DNA from: CAKZNE01 sp963976435
Lineage (GTDB): Bacteria > Bacteroidota > Bacteroidia > Flavobacteriales > Schleiferiaceae
NCBI GenBank assembly: GCA_963976435.1
Contig: CAXBKQ010000012.1
Location: forward strand, 60,566-124,565
Length of the DNA stretch: 64,000 bases
Direction of reading: 5' to 3'
A program made the position numbers and the translations under genes. Position 1 is the stretch's first letter. Every line of letters begins with the position of its first letter. This document shows positions 33,166 through 44,255 of this stretch, one piece after another. Under the pieces are notes generated by a model, which was given only the letters and a program-made list of their open reading frames with translations, was not told where the DNA came from and did no database searches.

Positions 33166-36100
33166 TTAGTATTTGGAATAAGGGATTTTTTGGCTGAATA
33201 ATTCATCATTGGCCTCCAGGCTAAGTAAATAAAACCCGCTGCTGATATCCTTTAAAGTTAGGTTTTTTTCTTCTCCAATATCCAAACTAAGTATTCCGCT
33301 TTGAACAATTTGGCCATTTATGGAGTATAAGGTCCAAGGGGCATTAACAATGGATCTTTCCGCAAAAACAATTAATTCGCCATCTCTAATAAATGCGGAA
33401 TATGGATTCCCACCTTCCTTTCCAGGTTCAAAGCTTTCAGTACTAAAATATAACTTGAACCTTTCTTTATAGTTATTATCCTGATTAAAGCTATAGGGTA
33501 GTTCATCTTCCGAATACCATTTTCCAGTTTTTAAATCTTCCAAATAAATTGTCCAACCTGCCGGCGATTCTATTATTTCTAAATATGCTCCACTATTATT
33601 TTTCGATTTTGAACCTAAGCTAAGCGAAGTTCTTTCATTAGGAATGGGCAGAGAATTTATGGCACAATACTCATCTCCCGCCAAGGAGTAAATACTGCTA
33701 ACATCATTATTGGGGCTGAAAAGCTTACGAGCATCTTCCTCCATCCAATAGGACTCCTGAAAATTAGGATCAAAACGAATAACAATTTCATCCCTTTTGC
33801 CACTTAATTTATGGCTTGATTGAATTCGAATAAGAGGGCTTTGATTTTCTGATTTAAAAAAGCTACCTGAGGTTTGACAAGTGCTGGTTCTATCGGATTC
33901 TTCCAAAACGAATGTTTGAAATACATCACCAGAATTGGCAGCTCCTGCCGTTGAAGTTTGGATGTAAAATCCCTGGTAGGGTGCAATATATTGATTGGCA
34001 CCAGAGGTTCCAACTCCGCTAAGGAAAGTGGCATAAACTGTATTTACATGATCCCAAACCGAATAAGCCAAATTGATATTATCGGCGGCAATATCATCAT
34101 CTACTACGGACCAATCCAAACTAGAAGGGTAGGGGTTTGCTACTAAATTCCAGCCACCATTATTTTCATTTACAATTTGGTTTTGAGTACCATGATTAAA
34201 AACTCCCGTAATTCCCATGGTCCATGGTGCAGTTCCAAAATTTGAGGAGCTATCCAAATACATATTCCAACCCCTATCAGGGTCAAAATCCTGGCTGCTA
34301 TCTGTAGAAGATCTCCAGGTTCCGTAGGCATTAGAACTAGCAAATCCAATATCAACCCCAATATAAGTTGATGGATCATAATACCATAGGTTACAATAAT
34401 TACAAGTATCTAAAGAAATACCTTCAAATGGATGGGTTAAGAGGGCATTGTCTCCTACAAAACTAATATCATCCCAAATGGCATCAGAGAAAGGGGATCC
34501 GATATTATGCCAACCACCATCTGGTACAAATTGTTCCATGGAAGCATTAATTGCTGGTCCATTATATTGGGCATAACCATTAATATCGGCTTCAAAGCTA
34601 AGAGTACCATTGTTTACCACGGTACCAGTAACAATTAAACAAGAATTTGGATTCATACTTAAACTGGCTCCTAAATCAACTTCCAAATCACTGATTTTCA
34701 CTCCTTCACTAATACTAGGTGTACCTCCAGATCGGATATACATAGTTTTGGGATGCTCTCCAAGCTCATCTGATGGCCCGTGATCTTGAATACTACTCAG
34801 TCCTCCGCGCCATTCAGTCCCGGTCCATAGAATAAAACCGCTTTGAACAAAGGTGAAATATTGAGTACCGCTAAAGGTGTAGTCTGCAACATAGCTTAGG
34901 GTACCATTTATGGTGCTGCTACTCATTTCAACATCAACAACATTGCTGGTGAAAGCAGCGTCATCAGCTACTCTTAAACTAATTCCTCCCAATGATGAAT
35001 AGATAAAATATCCATCTAAAAGACTTTTAGACACGGCAAGCTGAACACTGGGGAAATTTCCGAACTCTTCCATTTTCCAGGTTCTTTGTACTTGATCAAC
35101 CGCCCCACTTTCTGTGCTAAGGGAAGCATTGGTTGTGGCACCGTCTAAAGTCCCATTGTCATTTCCCCAAATTATATATTCCCTATCAGTATTAAAGGCG
35201 TTTGAATTGGAGGCATTGGAAGAAGCGATACTCCCTAGTCCTATTGTAAGAATGGCATCTGAGCTTACAGACTTTGATTGTTTCTGCTCAAAACCACCTT
35301 CACCATCTCGTCCCAATCCGCAAACATCATTCTGATAGCTTGAGTTGTTTACAGGATTCCATAGAGTATCTTCTGCGGTACTAAGGTGGTTTTGTGAATA
35401 GCTGATGCCATTTTCTAAAGCAAAGGAGGTCTCAATTTTAATTCGGTCTAATTCTCCTAGAACAGCAGAATAATAGCTCATGGCCATAATGGAACCACTA
35501 AAGCCTTCACCAGAAGCAACATCGTCATTACCGTTAAATTGCGTGTCATTGTTAATTACCCCAATTCCGATTAATCCTGTATGAGAGGTAAGAGAAGCTG
35601 CCGCTGAAGTGGCGCTCATTACCAAATCCCCATTTAAAAAGCCATCCCACCTGGTATTTCCGCCATCATAAACAAAAGTGAAAACATAATCAGTGTTGGG
35701 ATCAATATCTACAAAGTCAAAATCCTCAACACTATTCACCCATAAATTGGCATAAAGATCTCCACCAGAAATGTAAAGGTTCAAACCATTTATAGCCCCT
35801 CCTTGTTCATATATTAACTGTCTGGTATTTACGTCACTTCCCGTTCTAAAAGCAATGGTAAAAGACCTAGCTGTAGAGGTACTGGAATTGATATCAGGAT
35901 CGTTACCGATTGTAAGTCCACCTGTGCTAGCACTAAAATCCATTGCAGGATTAAAGTTGGTTCCAATTTCATTGTAGCTAGGGGCTGTACCTACAGCACT
36001 GGCATCGTTAGCATTTGGAGATTGATCTAAAACCGATGTAATGGTAGCGCCATCGGTGCTGGGACTAACATCTCTATTTGCACGAATCCAAAAAACCAGT

Positions 36101-39100
36101 CCTGAGCTAACACCCCCAGGATTGGAGTTGTCATTATCAGTAATGGTACCTGAAGCGGTGGCTGTTCCTATTCCCACAGTAGACGGACTAGGGTTTCTGA
36201 TGGTTAAATCAAGGGTTTCTATGGCTTCCTCAAAACTATCATCAAGAACAGTTACGGTGTAAGTCCCTGAAATTTGGCCATTGAGGATCTCGATTTTATC
36301 ATTTACTCCAATTGCGGTATAGTCGTCACCGCTAGTGGCCGTTCCTGTACCATCGTCGTCTATATCAAAGCTTATGGTATTTCCTGAAGTATTTGTATTT
36401 AAAAGGGTTACGGTATAAACAATATTTACAGGTCCAGCTTCATTACCATTGCTACTAACCGATAAACTTGCTCCTCCTTTGGCGATGGAGAAAAAATCAT
36501 CATCACTCAAATTTACATCTACTATCCAATTACTATCTATTAAAGTCATAGGATGAGAACTTGCTCCACTACTAAAATCGCCATCAGAATCTATTAAAAG
36601 ATTGAGGGCATCTGCGCTAGGTAGTTTAGTGCTTAAGGAGCTGCTGCTACTTGGAAATCGTAGTCTTACTGTACCAATACTACCCCTTTCATTTACTTTC
36701 CATTTTCGACCTAAAATTTCATCACCTGCAGGGGCCCCGGTAGTTGTGAAACTTATAGATCCAGAATTACTCCCACATAATAGAAAGGATAAATTTGCAG
36801 AATGATTAGCTGAATTTAATTCGTTTGTTTCCACAATGGTATCAAGACCAATACTGAGGAGGGCATCTGAAATTGAAGATTTTGCTTGTTTTTGATTTAA
36901 TCCTGTGCTTTGATCCAGGCCTATCCCTGTGATATGGTCATTAAATCCAGTGTTTGCAGAATTGTCCCAATAAATAGTGCTGCCATCTGTAGCTGTATAA
37001 TCTGTATTTAATGTAGTGCCATGTTTAAGGGCTAAATAGCTTTCAATAATATTCCTATCGCCAGATTGAATGGCGGTATCGCTATAATACACCATTTCCA
37101 TTATATGCCCTAAAAAACCTTCCCCGTTAGCGACATCAATAGGGCCCGGATATTGGGTGTTGGAGTTGATAACTCCGATTCCAACATTTCCTGAATGTGT
37201 GCCAATGGTGCTGTTTGTAGAAGTGTTATTAGCCACACTGCTGCCATTTAAATAAGCGTCCCATCGATTATTATCTCCATCAAAAATAAATGTGACTAAA
37301 TAATTGGTGTTTGCAGAAATGCTTGTTCCCGAACTGCTAAAATCGGTATTGCTTTGATATACATTCCAATTTAATACTCCAGATTGAATAAACATATTAA
37401 AGCCTGTTCCACCACCTCCTTGTTCGTATACCATTTGGCGGCTTGTTACATCACTCCCGGTTCTAAAACTTATAAAATAGGACTTTGCTGTAAAGGGGTT
37501 TCCACCAAAATTGATATCCGCATCATCGGGGATGGTGAATCCTCCTAACGAAGATCCAGAAAAGTCTAAGGCCGGTCTATAATTGTCTAATACTGTGTTA
37601 TAGGTAGGCCCAGGAGCATCTTCATTGGCGTCATTTGAGTTTCCACTTTGATCGAGCCAGGAGGAAAGGGTAGCACCTTGGCTTGTGGTTGAAGTTCCTT
37701 CTTCCGAAAGTAACCAGAAAATAAGATTGCTCGACACTCCACCTGGGTAGGCTACATCATCGTCGGCAATTTCTGCTGTGGCAATAGCCGTACCTATCTC
37801 CGTAGATATATCTGAAGGGTTGCTAATTTGTAAAATAAGGGTTTCTGTTCCTTCTTCAAAAGAATCATCAGAAACATTTACAGTGTAGGTTCCAGTTTGT
37901 TGACCATTAGCCACTGATATTTTTTGATTTACTGGAATGGCAGTATAATCGATGCCACTTGAAGCTGTGCCGGTTCCTAAATCATCAATATCAAAAGTGA
38001 TGGCAGATCCTGTAGTGTTTATCGAAGAAAGGGTAACCGTATAGACGATAGCCACTTCTCCATTTTCATCACCATTTGTGCTTACTGAAAGTGAAGCTCC
38101 TTCCACGGCGAGGGTAAAATAATCCCCATCTGAAAAATCATGGCTAGCTTCCCAGTAATCTCCAACCAAAACCATGGAGCTGCTGCTGCTACCTGAAGTG
38201 AAATCACCATCACTATCCGTTAAAAAATTTATAGAACCTGCTGGTGGTAGTTTTGTGCTTTCGCTACTGCTATTGCTGGGAATTTTAATTTTAACCGTTC
38301 CAATGGTTCCTGTTTCTTGAATTTTCCAAACTCTTTTTAATTTTAGACTTCCACTAGGAGCACCTGTAGAAGTAAAGCTTAGAGCACTATCATTATTTCC
38401 CCACATCATTGAGCTTAGGTTAGCACTAATTACTCCAGTATTTTCCTTATTAGTAGCCTCTATAGTTCCTAAACCAGCGGCCACTATACCATCTGAAGAT
38501 TCAGATTTACTTTGTTTTTGGTAGAGTTCTGCAGAATTATCATCTCGTAAAAGACCTGCAACATTATGATTATAATCACTATTTGTGCTGCTATTCCAAA
38601 AAGTTGTTCCATTTGAATTGACATAATCCCCGTCTAAATCAACTCCATATTTCACGGCCATATAGCTTTCTATTCTAATCCTATTGGTAGATGAAAAAAC
38701 CGTATTATTAAAATATGTGATTTCGTAAATCAGGCCTAAAAATCCGTCCACAGAACTATTTACATTTCCAAAAAATTGGGTGGAACCATTTACATATCCA
38801 ATGGCAGGATCTCCTCCATGGTTGGATAGGGTAGTAGGGCCCGTAATATTTGTAAGCACCTGTACGCCGTTCAGATAGGCGTTTATTACCTGGCTTCCTC
38901 CATCAAAAATATAGCTGTATATATAGGTGGTATTAGATTCTACCGTAGTTGTATTGCTGGTAAATTCCACATTAGTATTGTACAAATTGGGAATTAAAAG
39001 GCCTCCTTCAATATATAGGTTCATACCACTGCTTCCACCGCCTTGTTCAAAAATCACCTGCCTCGTGCTAACATCCGAACCTGTTCTAAAGGCAATGGTA

Positions 39101-39423
39101 TAGGATTTAGCATTAAATGGACCACCAGTATTTACTCCGTTCAGATCCGGTGTATTTAATCCTCCTGTGATACTGCTAAAATCAATACCTGGATTGTAGT
39201 TGGCCCCTGCCTCCCTAAATAGTGGCCCTGGAGCAACCTTTGTTCCATCAAAATTAGAGGCCGTTTGATCTTCCCAGGTGTCTACAGTATCACCATCTAC
39301 AGTGGTGGAGGTTAATGAATCGGCTCTTAACCAATAGAGCATAGCACTAACTCCTCCGGGACTTTGTCCTAAGGCAGGCAAGGAAAATATTGCCAAAAAT
39401 AGAAGAAGTAGGGCTTTCCTCAT
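33166..39423 (-). CDS. Giant secreted LamG/Calx-beta protein with T9SS sorting domain (three modules)
   Basis: About 2,085 residues. A signal peptide (LLLLFLAIFSLPALGQ) is followed by three copies of a module of about 540 residues. Each module has a LamG-like lectin-fold domain (start SPGGVS..WLRAD, with FRTGSD and EQGGG motifs) and a second domain beginning near KYG and containing GIG-D and QKQ-KS, the region I believe databases call DUF8202. Modules begin near residues 25, 563 and 1105. Calx-beta domains (446-558, 988-1100; DDSFEEGTETL-type) sit between them. A unique region (1530-2010) with CNYC precedes a T9SS type A sorting domain (2010-2088). ATG 39423 is the start. Probable role: surface adhesin or polysaccharide-binding fibre. 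Confidence 0.85.
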   Translation of the reverse strand: MRKALLLLFLAIFSLPALGQSPGGVSAMLYWLRADSLTSTTVDGDTVDTWEDQTASNFDGTKVAPGPLFREAGANYNPGIDFSSITGGLNTPDLNGVNTGGPFNAKSYTIAFRTGSDVSTRQVIFEQGGGSSGMNLYIEGGLLIPNLYNTNVEFTSNTTTVESNTTYIYSYIFDGGSQVINAYLNGVQVLTNITGPTTLSNHGGDPAIGYVNGSTQFFGNVNSSVDGFLGLIYEITYFNNTVFSSTNRIRIESYMAVKYGVDLDGDYVNSNGTTFWNSSTNSDYNHNVAGLLRDDNSAELYQKQSKSESSDGIVAAGLGTIEATNKENTGVISANLSSMMWGNNDSALSFTSTGAPSGSLKLKRVWKIQETGTIGTVKIKIPSNSSSESTKLPPAGSINFLTDSDGDFTSGSSSSSMVLVGDYWEASHDFSDGDYFTLAVEGASLSVSTNGDENGEVAIVYTVTLSSINTTGSAITFDIDDLGTGTASSGIDYTAIPVNQKISVANGQQTGTYTVNVSDDSFEEGTETLILQISNPSDISTEIGTAIATAEIADDDVAYPGGVSSNLIFWLLSEEGTSTTSQGATLSSWLDQSGNSNDANEDAPGPTYNTVLDNYRPALDFSGSSLGGFTIPDDADINFGGNPFTAKSYFISFRTGSDVTSRQMVYEQGGGGTGFNMFIQSGVLNWNVYQSNTDFSSSGTSISANTNYLVTFIFDGDNNRWDAYLNGSSVANNTSTNSTIGTHSGNVGIGVINSNTQYPGPIDVANGEGFLGHIMEMVYYSDTAIQSGDRNIIESYLALKHGTTLNTDYTATDGSTIYWDNSANTGFNDHITGIGLDQSTGLNQKQAKSSISDALLSIGLDTIVETNELNSANHSANLSFLLCGSNSGSISFTTTGAPAGDEILGRKWKVNERGSIGTVRLRFPSSSSSLSTKLPSADALNLLIDSDGDFSSGASSHPMTLIDSNWIVDVNLSDDDFFSIAKGGASLSVSSNGNEAGPVNIVYTVTLLNTNTSGNTISFDIDDDGTGTATSGDDYTAIGVNDKIEILNGQISGTYTVTVLDDSFEEAIETLDLTIRNPSPSTVGIGTATASGTITDNDNSNPGGVSSGLVFWIRANRDVSPSTDGATITSVLDQSPNANDASAVGTAPSYNEIGTNFNPAMDFSASTGGLTIGNDPDINSSTSTARSFTIAFRTGSDVNTRQLIYEQGGAINGLNLYISGGDLYANLWVNSVEDFDFVDIDPNTDYVFTFVYDGGNTRWDGFLNGDLVMSATSAAASLTSHTGLIGIGVINNDTQFNGNDDVASGEGFSGSIMAMSYYSAVLGELDRIKIETSFALENGISYSQNHLSTAEDTLWNPVNNSSYQNDVCGLGRDGEGGFEQKQSKSVSSDAILTIGLGSIASSNASNSNAFNTDREYIIWGNDNGTLDGATTNASLSTESGAVDQVQRTWKMEEFGNFPSVQLAVSKSLLDGYFIYSSLGGISLRVADDAAFTSNVVDVEMSSSTINGTLSYVADYTFSGTQYFTFVQSGFILWTGTEWRGGLSSIQDHGPSDELGEHPKTMYIRSGGTPSISEGVKISDLEVDLGASLSMNPNSCLIVTGTVVNNGTLSFEADINGYAQYNGPAINASMEQFVPDGGWHNIGSPFSDAIWDDISFVGDNALLTHPFEGISLDTCNYCNLWYYDPSTYIGVDIGFASSNAYGTWRSSTDSSQDFDPDRGWNMYLDSSSNFGTAPWTMGITGVFNHGTQNQIVNENNGGWNLVANPYPSSLDWSVVDDDIAADNINLAYSVWDHVNTVYATFLSGVGTSGANQYIAPYQGFYIQTSTAGAANSGDVFQTFVLEESDRTSTCQTSGSFFKSENQSPLIRIQSSHKLSGKRDEIVIRFDPNFQESYWMEEDARKLFSPNNDVSSIYSLAGDEYCAINSLPIPNERTSLSLGSKSKNNSGAYLEIIESPAGWTIYLEDLKTGKWYSEDELPYSFNQDNNYKERFKLYFSTESFEPGKEGGNPYSAFIRDGELIVFAERSIVNAPWTLYSINGQIVQSGILSLDIGEEKNLTLKDISSGFYLLSLEANDELFSQKIPYSKY

Positions 39424-39569
39424 TTTGATCAATTAAAACAAGTCTGAATGAGTTGTTTTATTTAACCTATAAAAATAAACTAATTCCTGAATGTGAAGCT
39501 TTTAATTCTTTGAAATAAAGGAAATAAGAGATTAAAGGGGAATGAATAGATGTATTTAATCTTTGTGAT

Positions 39570-42500
39570 TTAGTGAATATTAACAAACACTTTTTGAGTG
39601 TAATTATTTAGGGGGGTAATAAATTCTATAAAATATATGCCCGAGGATAGACTTTGAATTTCAAGTGATTTTTCCTCATTTCTTCCGATGCTCAATTCTC
39701 CAATAGAAATTTTTTGCCCAGAGGAATTACTAATTTTATATTGAAATGAATTTAAATTTCTATTTGATTTTAAAGTTAAACGTCCATTTTTTATATAGGC
39801 CTGAACAGGTTCATTTAATGTAGTATTTGGAGCAGCAATATTTTCATCGCTAAAGTGTAGCAAAAATCTTTTATTAAAATCTGAACGATGATAAAAGGTA
39901 ATATTTTCTTCACCGAGATTATACCATTTTCCAGAATATAGATCTTCCAGATAAAGATCTATTCCACTAGGAGTGCTAATAGCAGACAAGCGTATCTCTG
40001 CATTGTTTTTTGATTTTATATCGATATACAAGCTGTCTTTTGATAAGGAGAAAGGTCTTACATTAATAGCAATACTCTCTTCACCTGACAAGGAGAATAG
40101 ATTAGGAGAACTAGGATCAGGGGAAAATAATTTACGAGCATCTTCAAAGGGTGAAAAGCCTTGTGAAGCAGCCGTATTAAATGCAATTACAGTTTCATCC
40201 TTTTTACCAGATTGTAAATTTTCGGATTGTAAAACTATATTGTCAACTTGATTTGTTTTGAAATAATTCACAGAGCTTTGGCAGGGGTCAGGTTGGTAAG
40301 ATGTATCAATTTGAAAGGTTCTGAATACATCTCCAGAATTTTGAGCTCCCGCTGTAGCTGTTTGAATAAAAAAGGATTGAAAAGGGGCTATAAACTGGAT
40401 CCCTCCATTGGTAGCGCCGGAGGTGTTATAGGTAGCATAATTGGAAATACTATGATCCCAAACATAAAAGGTGTTGGATATTTGGCTAGATGCTAGATTT
40501 GGACTAATCAAATCCCAATCTATTACTGAGGCATATGGATTGGCGACTAAATTCCACCCTCCATTATTTTCATTTACAGTTTGAGAATTGCTCCCATCAT
40601 TTATAGTTCCTGTAATGGAAAGAGTCCAGGGGGCATCACCAAAATTAAAGGAACTGTCGAGATACATAATCCATCCCTTATCAGCTAAGAAATTTTCATT
40701 CTCATCCACAGATGTTCTCCAGGTTCCAAATGCATTGCTGCCCATTATTCCTATATCGCTTCCTATATCAGAACTGGCATCATAATACCATAAATTACAA
40801 TAATTACAAGTATCTAAGGATACACCTTCAAAAGGATGTGTCAACAGGGCATTAGAGCCCACAAAACTTATATCATTCCATTGAACATCTGAAAAAGGGG
40901 AGGCGATGGAATGCCAACCACCATTTGGAATATATTGCTGAAATGTTGCATTTATTGCTGGACCTTTGTATTGAGCATAGCCATTTTCATCTGCCAACAG
41001 ATTAAAACTTCCATTGTTGGTAAAGCTGTCGTAAACTATAAGGCAGGTATTTGCTGAGTCGCTGAGTACGCCACCTGAAGCTATGATTACATTACTTACA
41101 GCTACTGCCTCATCTAAACCAGCATCAGTGCCAGATTGGATAAATAATGTTTTACTAGAATCTCCAATTTCATCAGAGGGAGCATGATCAGTTAAAGAGC
41201 TTAAACCACCACGCCATTCACTTCCAGTCCAAAGAATAAAACCAGATTGTACAATACTAAAATACTGGGTGCCAGAAAAATCATAGTCACAAACATAATG
41301 ATCTACGCCATTTATGTTTTCCACAGTCAGGGAAATATCTTCGTAGCTTGTGTTGAGACTGGCATTTGCCGCTACACGAAGTTTTAAATGGCCAAAACTC
41401 AGTAAACTAAAATAGGAGTCAATGTCTGATTTAGGAACAGCGAATTGAACCGTTCCTACAGTTCCTGTTTCAACAATTTTCCAGGTTCTTAATAGTCTAT
41501 CCACCATTTCAGACTGTGCAGGAACTTCAGAGTTGGAGCTTATTCCCGACAAACTTCCATTGTCATTTCCCCAAACTAAAAAGCTTTGATCCGCTCCAAA
41601 GGAACCTGTATTATCTTTATTTGTTTCTTCAATACTCAACAGTCCTATGCTCACAAGGGCATCACTATTAATGGATTTGGATTGTTTTTGTTCTAATCCT
41701 GTTATCCCATCAACACCAATCCCTGCAATGTCATTTAAATAGCCTGAATTACTTGTGGCATTCCAATAGGTTCCGCCGCTGGTATTTATATAGTCGGTGT
41801 TTAGAGTAATTCCATATTTAAGGGCTAAATAAGAATCAATTTTCATGCGATTTGTAGAGCTATGAACTTCAGAATTATAGTAAATCATTTCATGAAAATA
41901 ACCTTCAAAATCTTCACCAGTGGTAATGTCTACATTAGTTGGATATTGAGTGGTATTGTCTATCACTCCAAGACCTACATCTCCAGAGTGTGCAGGAATT
42001 GTGCTAGGAACGCCTGTGGCGCTAAAGGCCAGACTACCATTTACATAACAATCCCATCTAGTATTAGAACCATCATAAATATAGGTGGCTATATAATCTT
42101 CATTTGCATTGATACTAGCAGAGGCTCCATGATCCGTATTTGATGCCCACCAATTGGCAGCTAGATCTCCATTATCGATATACAAATTGAGGCCATTAGA
42201 ACCTCCTCCTTGTTCATATATCACTTGTCTACTGATGATATCTGAACCGGTTCTAAAGGCAACAGTAAAGGAATTTGATCCAAAAGAATTTAGATTTATC
42301 AAGGCATCATCCGCCATAGTCATTCCACCACCAGAAGCGGTATAGTCCCAGGTTGGGTTAAAATTAGATAGGGCTGTTTCATAGGTTGGAAAACCTTGAA
42401 CCTGACTTGCATCTCTTAAGTTTCCACTTTGATCGGTCCAACCTGAAACATTTGCACCATCAAGTTCAGAAGAAGAACCTCGATCTGCTTTAAACCAAAA

Positions 42501-44243
42501 AACAAGATTATTACTCAATCCAGCGGGGACGGCATTGTCATTGTCTGAAATGGTGGCGGTGGCGGAGGAAGCTCCTATGGTAAAACTTGGATTTGAAGGG
42601 TTGCTAATACTTGCTGTAAACGTTTCTATAAATTCCTCGAAGGCATCATCAGAAACAGTAATGCTAAGGGTTCCAGATTGCTGCCCATTAGGAACGGTAA
42701 TTTTCTGTGCAGCAGGAATAGCGGTATAATCTACACCACTTGTTGCCGTTCCTGTTCCAGCATCATCAAAATCGTAAGTAATATCGCTACCAGTGGAGTT
42801 TACACTTGTTAGGGTAACCTGAAAAACCATATTTACCGGTCCATTTTCATCACCATTGGTGACCACACTCAAGGCTGTTCCCGGTACAGATAAACTAAAA
42901 TAATCTCCAGAAGAAAGATCTAGAGAAACCTCCCAATTTGTGCCATTTAGGGTCATTGCTGTACTAACAGCTCCACTGGAAAAATCCCCATCGCTATCCA
43001 CTAAGAAGTTTATAGAAGGGGAGTCTGGAAGTTTAGTGCTAGCCGTGCTGTTATTTGCTGGGAATTGTAATAATACTGTTCCTACAGTTCCTGTTTCCTG
43101 AACCTTCCAAACTCTATCCAATATGAGTTCATTGGGTGGTCCTCCTGAACCAGAAAAGCTTGGATTTCCACCATTATGTCCCCAAATCATAAAATCGTCA
43201 TTGCTGGAAAAGGTGTTTGTGTTGGAGGCATTATCTGTAAAAATACTACCTAAACCTACTCTTAGAATGGCATCAGTGGCTGCGGACTTCCCTTGTTTTT
43301 GGTTTAGATCTGAATTGGTATTATCTCTCCCTATTCCTGCGATACCTTCATTAAAACCCGTGTTGGTGGTTCTATTCCAAATGTTTGTACCTGCTGAACT
43401 TTGATAATCGTGTTCTTGACTAATTCCGTATTTTATTCCCAAATAAGATTCTATTCTCTCCCGTTCTGTAGTGCTAAAACTTAAGGTATTATAATAGGCA
43501 TATTCACTAATTGACCCAGCAAAAGGATCTCCAGAAGCTACATCTCCTCCAGGATTATATTGAGTGGTGGAAACAATAATACCTAGTCCAATTGCCCCAG
43601 TGTGACTAGGAAGATTGGCTGGAGCTGTAAGATCACTAAAAGCCAATGCTCCATTTAAGTAGGCATTCCATTGAGTATTTACACCATCGTAAACGAAGGT
43701 AAGGACATAGGAAGAATTGGCCTCTATTGCTGTAGATCCAGAATTATTTCCACTCGATACCCAAAGGTTGGTATATAGTTCGCCAGATAAAATATAGATA
43801 TTAAGGCCATGAGTACCACCACCTTCTTCATAAATTAATTGGCGGGTATTAATATCGGAACCTGTGGTAAAGGCTATAGAATATGATTTTCTAGTACTGG
43901 TTGTTGTGTTAATTCCAGCATTATTTCCAATGGTTAAGCCACCAGATGTTGTGGAAAAGTCGATGGCGGGATTGTAATTTAATAGGTCGCTATAATATTT
44001 AGGAGCTGTACCACTTGGGCTAGCATTATTCGAGTTTACCTGATCATTCCAACTTGTAATGTTGGCACCATCCGTTGTGGGGCTCACCCCAGCATTACCT
44101 TTCAACCAAAAAATATGGCTTGCACCAGATACTCCACCAGGAGATTGACCTAGCATTACTCCGAAAGAGAGTAGGCAAAAGATGAAAATTAGCCTCTTAA
44201 TTTTTTGCAAAATGGGGAATATTGGATATAATTTTATTTTCAA
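39570..44243 (-). CDS. Giant secreted LamG/Calx-beta protein with T9SS sorting domain (two modules)
   Basis: A 1,557-residue paralogue of the gene that follows it. A signal peptide (RLIFIFCLLSFGVMLGQ) is followed by module one (35-455), a Calx-beta domain (458-570), module two (573-1000), a unique region with the GGW-SPFSD and CNYC motifs shared with the neighbour (1001-1480), and a T9SS sorting domain (about 1480-1557; SSGIYFIEF). It therefore lacks one module and one Calx-beta domain of the larger paralogue. No ATG precedes the signal peptide; the frame starts with TTG 44243, or TTG 44210 for a shorter signal peptide. It starts 12 bp after a pilin-like gene, linking it to the chaperone-usher-like operon. 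Confidence 0.82.
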   Translation of the reverse strand: MKIKLYPIFPILQKIKRLIFIFCLLSFGVMLGQSPGGVSGASHIFWLKGNAGVSPTTDGANITSWNDQVNSNNASPSGTAPKYYSDLLNYNPAIDFSTTSGGLTIGNNAGINTTTSTRKSYSIAFTTGSDINTRQLIYEEGGGTHGLNIYILSGELYTNLWVSSGNNSGSTAIEANSSYVLTFVYDGVNTQWNAYLNGALAFSDLTAPANLPSHTGAIGLGIIVSTTQYNPGGDVASGDPFAGSISEYAYYNTLSFSTTERERIESYLGIKYGISQEHDYQSSAGTNIWNRTTNTGFNEGIAGIGRDNTNSDLNQKQGKSAATDAILRVGLGSIFTDNASNTNTFSSNDDFMIWGHNGGNPSFSGSGGPPNELILDRVWKVQETGTVGTVLLQFPANNSTASTKLPDSPSINFLVDSDGDFSSGAVSTAMTLNGTNWEVSLDLSSGDYFSLSVPGTALSVVTNGDENGPVNMVFQVTLTSVNSTGSDITYDFDDAGTGTATSGVDYTAIPAAQKITVPNGQQSGTLSITVSDDAFEEFIETFTASISNPSNPSFTIGASSATATISDNDNAVPAGLSNNLVFWFKADRGSSSELDGANVSGWTDQSGNLRDASQVQGFPTYETALSNFNPTWDYTASGGGMTMADDALINLNSFGSNSFTVAFRTGSDIISRQVIYEQGGGSNGLNLYIDNGDLAANWWASNTDHGASASINANEDYIATYIYDGSNTRWDCYVNGSLAFSATGVPSTIPAHSGDVGLGVIDNTTQYPTNVDITTGEDFEGYFHEMIYYNSEVHSSTNRMKIDSYLALKYGITLNTDYINTSGGTYWNATSNSGYLNDIAGIGVDGITGLEQKQSKSINSDALVSIGLLSIEETNKDNTGSFGADQSFLVWGNDNGSLSGISSNSEVPAQSEMVDRLLRTWKIVETGTVGTVQFAVPKSDIDSYFSLLSFGHLKLRVAANASLNTSYEDISLTVENINGVDHYVCDYDFSGTQYFSIVQSGFILWTGSEWRGGLSSLTDHAPSDEIGDSSKTLFIQSGTDAGLDEAVAVSNVIIASGGVLSDSANTCLIVYDSFTNNGSFNLLADENGYAQYKGPAINATFQQYIPNGGWHSIASPFSDVQWNDISFVGSNALLTHPFEGVSLDTCNYCNLWYYDASSDIGSDIGIMGSNAFGTWRTSVDENENFLADKGWIMYLDSSFNFGDAPWTLSITGTINDGSNSQTVNENNGGWNLVANPYASVIDWDLISPNLASSQISNTFYVWDHSISNYATYNTSGATNGGIQFIAPFQSFFIQTATAGAQNSGDVFRTFQIDTSYQPDPCQSSVNYFKTNQVDNIVLQSENLQSGKKDETVIAFNTAASQGFSPFEDARKLFSPDPSSPNLFSLSGEESIAINVRPFSLSKDSLYIDIKSKNNAEIRLSAISTPSGIDLYLEDLYSGKWYNLGEENITFYHRSDFNKRFLLHFSDENIAAPNTTLNEPVQAYIKNGRLTLKSNRNLNSFQYKISNSSGQKISIGELSIGRNEEKSLEIQSLSSGIYFIEFITPLNNYTQKVFVNIH

Positions 44244-44255
44244 TTGAGCAAAAGC

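Noticed and set aside
33166..44243. Repeated DNA in the giant genes as tandem repeats or CRISPR
   Set aside because: The repeats are protein modules of about 540 residues with diverged codons, not short identical direct repeats with spacers.
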